Shown: in pieces, positions 6,832 through 11,700 of the stretch
Position numbering within the stretch: the stretch's first letter is position 1
How the letters are laid out: the number at the start of each line of letters is the position of its first letter
Assembly: GCA_003230435.1 (NCBI GenBank)
Contig: QIDW01000213.1
Span: forward strand, 1-11,700
Length of the DNA: 11,700 nucleotides
Reading direction: 5' to 3'
Source of the DNA: Acidimicrobiia bacterium
GTDB taxonomy: Bacteria; Actinomycetota; Acidimicrobiia; Spongiisociales; ZC4RG35
Notes under the pieces: model-generated
Told to the model about the DNA's origin: nothing
Databases searched by the model: none
The model's input: the letters and a program-made list of their open reading frames with translations, nothing else
Program-made: the position numbers and the translations under genes

Positions 6832-7029
6832 CCGCTCGACGAGAAGGGAGTCGCTCCGGTAACCATTTGGGACTCGTCGAAGAAGGTCGCCCGTGCTGCG
6901 GGCATCGAAACGTTCACCACCCACCAATTGCGTCACACGTCGCTGACAACTGCGAACGACAACACTGAACGCGGGACGGTTCATATGGGGGGCCAGGGTC
7001 TGGAGTTTGCAGGTGGTTTGAAGGAGTAG
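6832..7029 (+). pseudogene. C-terminal fragment of a tyrosine recombinase (integrase)
   Basis: A frame bounded by TAA (6829-6831) and TAG (7027-7029) contains PVTIWDSSKKVARAAGI followed by TTHQLRHTSLTTA. The H-x-L-R-H-T motif is the box II signature of tyrosine recombinases, where it supplies a catalytic Arg, and the preceding helix ending in AAGI is the usual lead-in. The rest of the enzyme is absent: no N-terminal domain, no box I Arg, and no following LG-H or catalytic Tyr. After the motif the frame turns into non-conserved sequence that serves as the leader of the VOC gene. It is a relic of an integrated element. Confidence is moderate because only about 40 residues are recognisable. Confidence 0.5.
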
Positions 7030-7059
7030 GGTCCCGATCTCTCTACAGGAGATCAGATC

Positions 7060-7482
7060 GTGGCAGACATGGAGTTCCCGGCTTCGGAGGGGATCGTTCT
7101 CACTCATCTTGTTGTTTCGGCTGATGTTGCTGCTTCTCAGCAGTTTTATGCAGGTGTTCTTGGGGGTGTGACGGTGATGGAAGGTGGGCCGACGATTGTC
7201 AAACTGGCCAACAGTTGGATCATCATCAATGAAGGAGGCGGACCCACCGAGGACAAACCTGAGGTGATCCTCGATGTGCCTGCTGATCCCAATCAGGTGA
7301 GTGCTTTCCTGAACATCCGTGTTGCTGATATTCAGAAGGTGTACGACGAATGGTCGGCTAAAGGTGCCACGTTCCTGACGCCTCCCATCGACCGGGGGCC
7401 TGAAATCCGCTGTTACATGCGTGATCCCGATGGGCATCTCATCGAAGTAGGCCAATCCACACGCGTCCTCGATTCAGGCTAA
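7060..7482 (+). CDS. VOC family protein (glyoxalase/dioxygenase fold)
   Basis: This 140-residue protein has the paired beta-alpha-beta-beta-beta modules of the vicinal oxygen chelate superfamily. The first holds GIVLTHLVVSADVAASQQFY, the second ends with RDPDGHLIEVGQ. H16 and E129 occupy usual metal-ligand positions, but the ligand expected at the start of the second module (in SAFLNIRVAD) is Asn rather than His or Gln, so metal binding is uncertain. The GTG start at 7060 is supported by AGGAG at 7047-7051, 8 bases away. It stands alone between relics of mobile elements, so no pathway can be inferred. Substrate specificity in this superfamily cannot be read from sequence: a lyase, a dioxygenase or a drug-binding protein are all possible. 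Confidence 0.85.
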   Translation: MADMEFPASEGIVLTHLVVSADVAASQQFYAGVLGGVTVMEGGPTIVKLANSWIIINEGGGPTEDKPEVILDVPADPNQVSAFLNIRVADIQKVYDEWSAKGATFLTPPIDRGPEIRCYMRDPDGHLIEVGQSTRVLDSG

Positions 7483-7663
7483 GCAGCCGGCAACATCGAA
7501 TCTCGTATGTCAACGTGCCGGTGGGTCGGGTGGACAGGACTGGGATGGGCCACACCTGAGAGGTGGGCAAGCTCGTATCAGTCACACCGCTCGTGGAAGA
7601 GGTGGTGGGTGCGGTCGGCAGGTCATTATGAGCACAGCGGAGGGTGGTGCGTCGCCCGGTTTA

Positions 7664-7683
7664 TTGGGTCAGACCCCACCCAA
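7664..7683. repeat. inverted repeat next to the transposase relic
   Basis: TTGGGT (7664-7669) and ACCCAA (7678-7683) form a perfect 6-base inverted repeat around 8 bases. It lies 4 bases beyond the original transposase stop codon (7687-7689), where the right end of the insertion sequence or its terminator could be. Confidence 0.3.
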
Positions 7684-7686
7684 GTC

Positions 7687-7830
7687 TCAAGCTGTTTTGA
7701 GGGGATGTTTGAAGATTTAGCGGGCCACATATCGTTTGAGACAGCGCATGATCTCTGCGGTGTTGAGTCCTTCGGCTCGACATCGGGCTACATAGCGACG
7801 GGTATCAGCCAAATTGTTGATTGGGTGCAT
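7687..7830 (-). pseudogene. C-terminal tail of an IS110-family-like transposase, degenerate
   Basis: From ATG 7830 the minus strand reads MHPINNLADTRRYVARCRAE, then GLNTAEIMRCLKRYVAR, then TAA (7717-7719), then IFKHPLKTA and TGA (7687-7689). The EIMRCLKRYVAR stretch resembles the end of IS110-type transposases, which I recall continuing with Glu and Ile/Val-Phe/Tyr. The TAA sits exactly where Glu (GAA) would be expected, so a single G-to-T change explains the internal stop. Everything upstream, including the DEDD catalytic domain and the Ser domain, is missing. This is an inactive remnant. The family name is from motif memory. Confidence 0.5.
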
Positions 7831-7931
7831 CTTCTTGGATCAAGGTTGCTACAGATGAGTGTTCGTGGAGATTGGATGCGTGGCTTTAAGAGAGGCTTAT
7901 GGTGGTTGCTGAATGAACGCGAGGTAGTCAA

Positions 7932-8234
7932 GTGGCCGACGCAACAAAGCTGATGGTTTGGATAGATCAGGATCTCTGCACCGGTGACGGGATCTGCGAG
8001 GAGATCTCACCGGACGTTTTTGTCGGTCGGGACGATGGTCTTTGGGTCGTCAAGGAAGAGGCAAAGCACTTCGACTCCACCGTGGTGTTCGACGGCGGGC
8101 AGGCGCCGGACGGGGCGCGAGGCCTCGCCCGAGTCCCCGATGCTCTCATCGAAGACGTGATCGAGTCGGCTGAGGAGTGCCCTGGTGAGTGCATCATGAT
8201 CGAGCCTTACAGCCAGGATGCGGTTCATGCATGA
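7932..8234 (+). CDS. short ferredoxin, [3Fe-4S]- or [4Fe-4S]-type
   Basis: This 100-residue protein resembles the single-cluster actinobacterial ferredoxins that donate electrons to cytochromes P450 and other oxygenases. WIDQDLCTGDGICEEISPDV places C16 and C22 in a C-x5-C arrangement, as in [3Fe-4S] members, followed by PDVF. AEECPGECIMIE supplies C83, the usual final C-P ligand, and an extra C87. Between them lies a longer loop (about 45-68) than in the commonest 65-residue forms. No P450 or reductase is in the window. GTG 7932 is preferred: GAGG (7921-7924) lies 7 bases upstream. The next gene overlaps its end by 17 bases and is probably co-transcribed. Cluster type is inferred from the spacing only. 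Confidence 0.88.
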   Translation: MADATKLMVWIDQDLCTGDGICEEISPDVFVGRDDGLWVVKEEAKHFDSTVVFDGGQAPDGARGLARVPDALIEDVIESAEECPGECIMIEPYSQDAVHA

Positions 8235-8541
8235 AGTTCGACTGCGTCCGATGGAGAGAACCATTCTTCGGCTCCATAGGGAGGGAATGTCGGCATCGGA
8301 GATCGGACGGCGTATCGGAAAGCGCCCTGGCACCGTCCACCGAATCATCATCATGATCGATTACAAGAAAGACCTCGAAGAAGTACCGAAATCCACTCGA
8401 AGCCGTATGACTCCTTTGGAAACGGTCGTCCTGAGACTCAGAGCGGGTGGTGAGAACTATGGCGCAATCGGCGTCCGGCTCGGTCGTAGCGGCGCTCATA
8501 TCCGTAGGATCGAGTCATACGCCTTGCTCAAATCCTCATAG
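8218..8541 (+). CDS. small protein with two tandem helix-turn-helix units
   Basis: The product (107 residues from ATG 8218) consists of two sigma-region-4/LuxR-like helix-turn-helix units. Unit 1 (11-44) reads PMERTILRLHREGMSASEIG then RRIGKRPGTVHRI; unit 2 (66-99) reads PLETVVLRLRAGGENYGAIG then VRLGRSGAHIRRIE. They align without gaps at an offset of 55 residues, so they arose by internal duplication. No sensor, receiver or sigma region 2 is present. The gene overlaps the ferredoxin end by 17 bases, so translation is likely coupled. ATG 8227 and 8251 are alternative starts that would shorten or remove the overlap. It may bind DNA and regulate its own operon, but this is inference. Confidence 0.7.
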   Translation: MRFMHEVRLRPMERTILRLHREGMSASEIGRRIGKRPGTVHRIIIMIDYKKDLEEVPKSTRSRMTPLETVVLRLRAGGENYGAIGVRLGRSGAHIRRIESYALLKSS

Positions 8542-9006
8542 TTCTGGGATGCGATCCGAACCGCTTCTAGTGGTGTGTCGCTCAATTGATGCCGCGGTGT
8601 CACCGAGTCATCGGCGTCATCTGGCCAGGACGCACAACGAAGGCGCATCGGCGAGATGCGTCGAGGCGGAGGACGCCGCCAGGGGCGTCGAGGTAGTACA
8701 TACAGTCGACTAACGGCGGTGACAAGCGTCCGCCTAGACGCCACACATAGAGGCACTTATGCCTGACCATCTGAGGTCTCTGGGAACTTGTCGTAGCGGT
8801 TCCCGTGTCCTAAGGAAACACCGGGACGGTATCGGCTGAGTCTTGGGAAACGTCGTACCGCACTGATAGGCCGACTGCGTATTCCGACACAAGGGAACGC
8901 GAGCCATTGTTGTTGCCAGAACTCAGTTTGCCATCGCCAGGACCGTCAGCGTCGTCAGTTTGAGAGCATGGAGTTCGAGGCCAGATTGAATCCGGAGGGC
9001 CCTGAC
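8542..9006. other. 465-base region without a recognisable gene, two or three hairpins
   Basis: No frame on either strand shows family features. CGCATC (8644-8649) and GATGCG (8655-8660) form a perfect hairpin with loop GGCGA, and a GGCG/CGCC hairpin follows nearby. AGGCA (8751-8755) and TGCCT (8760-8764) form another with loop CTTA. None has a following T-run, so they are not clear intrinsic terminators. The region separates the plus-strand ferredoxin unit from the minus-strand flavin reductase, so it is where both transcripts end. Confidence 0.4.
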
Positions 9007-9531
9007 TCACCTTTGAAGTCTGGGAGCCAGAGCTCGGTATGTGCCCCGGAAGTGGACGAGGGGATCTTCGATGTCCGACAGTTCAACGTCGTCGGTGACA
9101 CCGACGAACACACCGGTGTTTCCACTTTCGACGCGGGATTCCAGGGAGCAGAACATGCGGTCCGGCAGTTCGTCGATTAGCGGACCCCATTTCGATTGTG
9201 TGGTGCCCGTGGTGGCGAATAGCCCGCCGGGGCTGGGACGAAACCCAGCAAAGACCTCTGCCAAACCGGTGTCCTCGACGCGACAGACGTGGACGACGAA
9301 TCGTCCCGTCTCGGCTGCGACGTCCCAGAGGTCGGAGTTCGGTCCGACAACTGCGTGCAACCGACCCAGTTCACCCCCAGCCACGAACAACGACGAAACG
9401 GTAAGCCCGGTCCGCCGAGCTCTGTCGCCCGACGTGATGATCGTCACCGGGTTGGCCAGACGCCCCCGGAAACGCCGGACCGGGTCACGATCTTCGGGAA
9501 GGTCGGCGAACGGGTGTTCAGCGTGGATCAT
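9007..9531 (-). CDS. flavin reductase-like domain protein (FMN-binding split barrel)
   Basis: This 174-residue protein fits the flavin reductase-like family, which reduces FMN with NAD(P)H for a partner monooxygenase or binds FMN itself. Typical features in order are FRGRLANPVTIITSG (20-36), RTGLTVSSLF for the phosphate loop, NSDLWDVAAETGRFVVHV, AEVFAGF, and the closing beta-hairpin with GVFVGVTDDVEL and DPLVHFRGTYRAL. The usual Thr-Ala-Ser segment is TGLTVSSLF here. ATG 9531 gives an N-terminus of normal length; its ribosome site is weak. It follows a small minus-strand gene after 24 bases, so they probably form one unit. No partner oxygenase is present in the window, so its role is open. 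Confidence 0.85.
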   Translation of the reverse strand: MIHAEHPFADLPEDRDPVRRFRGRLANPVTIITSGDRARRTGLTVSSLFVAGGELGRLHAVVGPNSDLWDVAAETGRFVVHVCRVEDTGLAEVFAGFRPSPGGLFATTGTTQSKWGPLIDELPDRMFCSLESRVESGNTGVFVGVTDDVELSDIEDPLVHFRGTYRALAPRLQR

Positions 9532-9555
9532 GGATCTCGGAGACGGTCGGCTGTT

Positions 9556-9783
9556 CTAAAGGGTTTCGGCTCCCTGAATCTGGTCGAGGCTGTACGACTT
9601 CAACGCTCTCGGTTCGCCCGAGGTGTCCAACACGAGTAGCGACACTTCGAGAACGCTCTCCGGGCTTTGGAACCATGCCGATGAGTAGCCGACCACGCTG
9701 CCGGTAACCGTCTCCTCATCTTCGCCCCGTATTCGAACCGTGAGCCGGTACTCCCTACCGACGGTGAAGTCTTCAATATTCAT
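9556..9783 (-). CDS. small beta-rich protein of unknown function
   Basis: This encodes 75 residues that I do not recognise. The sequence is acidic and alternates hydrophobic and polar residues, with strands suggested at YRLTVRIRG, ETVTGSVVGYS, VLEVSLLVLD and KSYSLDQI, which would fit a small beta-barrel. There is no signal peptide, membrane segment or Cys motif. The ATG at 9783 is the only good start; TTGACG lies 17 bases upstream but no matching -10 is evident. It is probably co-transcribed with the flavin reductase-like gene 24 bases downstream. The composition is that of a real protein rather than a frame shadow, and no competing frame covers it better. Confidence 0.6.
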   Translation of the reverse strand: MNIEDFTVGREYRLTVRIRGEDEETVTGSVVGYSSAWFQSPESVLEVSLLVLDTSGEPRALKSYSLDQIQGAETL

Positions 9784-10000
9784 TAGCTCAGCATACGGGC
9801 GTCAACGATGGCGCACCCGAACCTCTTGGAACTCGGCGGCGGGGCCAACCTCATGGAAGCTTCCTTGCAGAACATATCTGGAAAATGACCATTGAGCTTG
9901 TTGTCATCCCTCATAGCCGGTTTGGAAAACTTGACAAAAACCCTCGTGTTTTCTTGGACCACCGGTTCACCGAGAGCGAACCACCTTCTGAGACGAGGCG
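9784..10000. other. intergenic region upstream of the small beta-rich protein gene
   Basis: These 217 bases should hold the promoter of the minus-strand pair. It is richer in AT than its surroundings around 9885-9960. The minus-strand frame across it has no recognisable features. I see no clear operator. Confidence 0.35.
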
Positions 10001-10186
10001 ATGATTCACCGCTTTGTTGTCGATACCAACCCCGACCAGAACCGGTTCCATGCTGAGTTGAACGATCCAACTAGCGGTCATCGCGTTCCACTGCTCACAA
10101 GAGCCGAGGCAGGAATGTGGCTTCGCGACCGAGTCCGTTTAGCCGTCACTCATTCGGTCATCCTTCGGGCGAAGCTCAGCTCGTGA
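10001..10186 (+). CDS. possible small protein, unknown function
   Basis: The ORF encodes 61 residues, MIHRFVVDTNPDQNRFHAEL followed by NDPTSGHRVPLLTRAEAG. The pattern of a strand, D-x-x-x-G, then a hydrophobic helix resembles the many small bacterial proteins of unknown function with an xFxxxLxDxxTGxxxxF core, but I cannot name a family. GAGG (9995-9998) lies only 2 bases before the ATG, which is too close for a good ribosome site. The end overlaps the convergent VOC gene by 37 bases. It could be chance. Confidence 0.4.
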   Translation: MIHRFVVDTNPDQNRFHAELNDPTSGHRVPLLTRAEAGMWLRDRVRLAVTHSVILRAKLSS

Positions 10187-10524
10187 CCATCAGGATCGGA
10201 CACATGGAAATATCTCTCACCCCAGTCAGCATCATGGGGAGGGGCCTCCGGCAACCATCCCGCATCGAGTGCCCGACTGTACGTTTGGTCGACGTCCGCG
10301 ACCCAGAAAATGATCCGCCCCCACCAACACGGTTCCTCCGGGGTCGCGATGATATTTAGGTGCTGGTCACCAACTCGGAACGTTGTGAACTCGGCCTGGG
10401 GGCCTCCTGACTCCAGTTCGAAGCCAAGTGACCTATAGAACTCTACGGAATTTGCCATAGACTGCGTGGTCAAAGTCACTGCGTTGATCGACTCGATGCC
10501 ACCGTCGGTGTCCTCGGTTGTCAT
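10150..10524 (-). CDS. VOC family protein (glyoxalase-like)
   Basis: This 124-residue protein has the VOC fold: INAVTLTTQSMANSVEFYRS then LGFELES in the first module, and RIIFWVADVDQTYSRALDAG with SDPDGHELSFARR in the second. The terminal Glu ligand is kept, but the first-module ligand (usually His in the leading strand) is replaced (NAVTL), so ordinary metal catalysis is doubtful. A binding or resistance role of the bleomycin-resistance kind is an alternative. ATG 10524 has GAGG a few bases upstream. It is transcribed divergently from the binding-fold protein at 10590, sharing a 65-base intergenic region. It is not closely similar to the VOC protein at 7060. Confidence 0.82.
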   Translation of the reverse strand: MTTEDTDGGIESINAVTLTTQSMANSVEFYRSLGFELESGGPQAEFTTFRVGDQHLNIIATPEEPCWWGRIIFWVADVDQTYSRALDAGWLPEAPPHDADWGERYFHVSDPDGHELSFARRMTE

Positions 10525-10589
10525 GACCTCATGTCAGCTTCTGCTCCACGCGGGTGTGAAATATCGCAGTTTGTGTCTGAGGCCAGACT
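10525..10589. promoter_or_regulatory. short divergent promoter region
   Basis: Only 65 bases separate the minus-strand VOC gene from the plus-strand binding-fold gene, so both must share overlapping promoters here. The plus-strand gene has GAGG at 10579-10582 as ribosome site. No clear -35/-10 pair or operator is visible. Confidence 0.4.
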
Positions 10590-11576
10590 ATGCGAACAAA
10601 GGCAGCAGCGACTATCAGTCTGAGTGGTCCGTTGGCGTTGCAGGGGCGTCAGGCAGCCCGCGGCCTCGAGCTATGGGCTTCGGCTGATCAGATCGATTTG
10701 GAGATCGTGGACGACGCTGGCGACCCGGCGACTGTTTCCGATGTTTATCAGGGTTGGCTCGGTGCCGGGACCGATCTACTGCTCGGTCCGTACGGGAGCA
10801 ACCTTGTGCGCCGTGTGGGGCCGATCACATCGAGCGAAGGAGTATTGCTCTGGAATCACGGTGGTTCCGCCGACGACCTGACACACCCTCTCGTGGTCCA
10901 AGTCCCGGCTCCAGCTTCGAGCTACTTCTCAGAAGCCGTGGAGCTCGCCCAGCGGCTGGGTTTGGGACGAGTAGTCCTCGCCAGAAGCACAGGTCGGTTT
11001 GCGGCAGCAGTGGTAGCCGGAGCTCGAGAACGGTCAGCCGAGCTGGGTTTGACCTTCCGGACCATGGATCTTTCTGATTGGTCCGTCGAAGGATCAGTGG
11101 AGGACGACGCTCTTCTGATTGTGGGAACATTCACGGAGGACGTGGCTCTGGTAAGAAAGGTGCTTGCTGGCACCCGTCCCGGTCTGCTCGGTTGTGTGGC
11201 TGCCGGCCTACTCGACTTCGGAAAAGAGCTGGGACCGGCATCCGAAGGGATTGTGGGTCCCACACAGTGGGTCTCCTCGCGAACCATTCCTGAGGTCGGT
11301 CCGGCTGCATCCGATTTCACGCTTCGCTACCAGCGAACGTACGGGGAATCACCCGGGTATCCAGCGGTTCAGGCGGCCGCGGCCGGGTTTCTCTCCGCCG
11401 AGGCGCACCGACGAGGCTACGACCACGATCGAGTGAGAGATTGGCGAACCACGACACTGCTCGGTACCTTCGCCGTCGACGAGTCTTGGCGGCAAGTCGG
11501 ACACACGCCCATCACCATCGAATGGCGAAACGGACGGCAGGTGCGGGCCAGACGACGCCATTGGAAGAATCTGTAG
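10590..11576 (+). CDS. type I periplasmic-binding-fold protein lacking a signal peptide (ABC substrate-binding/AmiC-like)
   Basis: This 328-residue protein matches the Leu/Ile/Val-type binding family (Peripla_BP_6). AATISLSGPLALQGRQAARG starts the first strand, ligand loop and helix; LLLGPYGSNLVRRVGPI, VLLWNHGGSADDLTHP and GRVVLARSTGRFA follow in the expected order, and the second lobe runs through EGIVGPTQWVSSR and DFTLRYQRTYGESPGYPAVQ. The fold begins within the first ten residues, with no signal peptide or lipobox. An in-frame TGA at 10578-10580, 9 bases before the ATG, rules out an N-terminal extension. A cytoplasmic ligand sensor in the manner of AmiC is therefore likelier than a transporter component, and no permease or ATPase gene is seen. 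The ligand is unknown, perhaps an amide or amino acid derivative. Confidence 0.8.
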   Translation: MRTKAAATISLSGPLALQGRQAARGLELWASADQIDLEIVDDAGDPATVSDVYQGWLGAGTDLLLGPYGSNLVRRVGPITSSEGVLLWNHGGSADDLTHPLVVQVPAPASSYFSEAVELAQRLGLGRVVLARSTGRFAAAVVAGARERSAELGLTFRTMDLSDWSVEGSVEDDALLIVGTFTEDVALVRKVLAGTRPGLLGCVAAGLLDFGKELGPASEGIVGPTQWVSSRTIPEVGPAASDFTLRYQRTYGESPGYPAVQAAAAGFLSAEAHRRGYDHDRVRDWRTTTLLGTFAVDESWRQVGHTPITIEWRNGRQVRARRRHWKNL

Positions 11577-11700
11577 GCTTGTCCAGCGTGCTGTCGAGGC
11601 CTCTCTCAAGGCGCCCGTTTTCGCCAACTTTCCAGATCTGAAGAAGGCCCAGCGGCTCATTTCACGTCGAGCCGAGCTTCTCGTGGCCCGATCAAACTCG
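11577..11700 (+). other. possible start of a downstream gene, incomplete
   Basis: In the +1 frame relative to the binding-fold gene the sequence from about 11578 stays open to the window edge and reads LVQRAVEASLKAPVFANFP, then DLKKAQRLISRRAELLVARS, which has the composition of a helical protein. No ATG, GTG or TTG begins this frame near the boundary. Either the start is unusual, the frame continues from the binding-fold gene after a frameshift (joining it to an output domain), or it is chance. Confidence 0.25.

Larger units (their letters stand above)
7483..7931. other. non-coding stretch around transposase relic
   Basis: These 449 bases contain the IS110-type relic (7687-7830) and otherwise no supported gene. 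An open frame on the plus strand (7507-7953) is rich in Trp, Ser and Gly with no recognisable features and overlaps the ferredoxin start. The ferredoxin promoter should lie in the last 100 bases, but I see no clear elements. Confidence 0.5.

Noticed and set aside
6817..7455. Extension of the DUF971 frame to 304 codons
   Set aside because: The added part is antisense to the recombinase fragment and the VOC gene and shows no domain; only the last 91 codons match the family.
7507..7953. 148-codon plus-strand frame before the ferredoxin
   Set aside because: Trp/Ser/Gly-rich without any pattern, antisense to the transposase tail, and overlaps the ferredoxin start.
8751..8764. AGGCA-CTTA-TGCCT as an intrinsic terminator
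   Set aside because: The stem is only 5 bases and no T-run follows on either strand.
9041..9559. 172-codon plus-strand frame opposite the flavin reductase
   Set aside because: Ser/Arg/Pro-rich shadow of a recognised gene.
1..11700. CRISPR array, tRNA, rRNA or riboswitch
   Set aside because: I saw no regularly spaced repeats, no tRNA-like cloverleaf and no known riboswitch core.

Overview
The window looks like a chromosomal segment of a fairly GC-rich bacterium. Frequent GTG and TTG starts, the gene families present (cluster-binding ferredoxin, VOC proteins, flavin reductase, DUF971, actinobacterial-style IS110 debris) and the codon choice suggest an actinobacterium, possibly an uncultured Acidimicrobiia-like lineage. 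That placement is inference: no rRNA, tRNA or ribosomal protein gene is present to fix it.

Layout. (i) 1-3264, minus strand: a tight three-gene operon. It is transcribed from a flavin-dependent oxidoreductase of the phytoene-desaturase/amine-oxidase superfamily, through a seven-helix membrane protein resembling the Pyr4/PaxB terpene cyclases, into a membrane-anchored class III nucleotide cyclase cut by the window edge. (ii) 3545-4300, plus strand: a class I SAM-dependent methyltransferase whose frame is interrupted by one TGA (3839-3841) directly before a Cys codon and then continues intact for 152 codons. It is a candidate selenoprotein, or else a very young pseudogene. (iii) 4462-6267: an alkyl/aryl-sulfatase of the SdsA1/BDS1 metallo-beta-lactamase type, preceded by several inverted repeats. 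(iv) 6268-7931: a scarred region with a SnoaL-like fragment, an intact DUF971 gene, a tyrosine-recombinase fragment, an intact VOC gene and the C-terminal tail of an IS110-type transposase. (v) 7932-8541: a ferredoxin overlapping a small protein with two tandem helix-turn-helix units. (vi) 8542-9006: no recognisable gene, two hairpins. (vii) 9007-9783, minus strand: a small beta-rich protein and a flavin reductase-like protein. (viii) 10001-11576: a possible small ORF, a second VOC protein on the minus strand and, divergently, a type I periplasmic-binding-fold protein without any signal peptide.

How the genes may work together. The first operon pairs a redox enzyme for polyprenyl- or amine-like substrates with a putative terpene cyclase, so an undescribed terpenoid-modifying pathway is the simplest reading. 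The nucleotide cyclase overlapping the cyclase gene could add signalling, or may simply share the transcript. The methyltransferase, divergent from this operon, could share its promoter region. The rest looks like accessory catabolic and redox functions around old mobile-element insertions. The two strongest leads are the TGA-interrupted methyltransferase and the bacterial Pyr4/PaxB-like gene.
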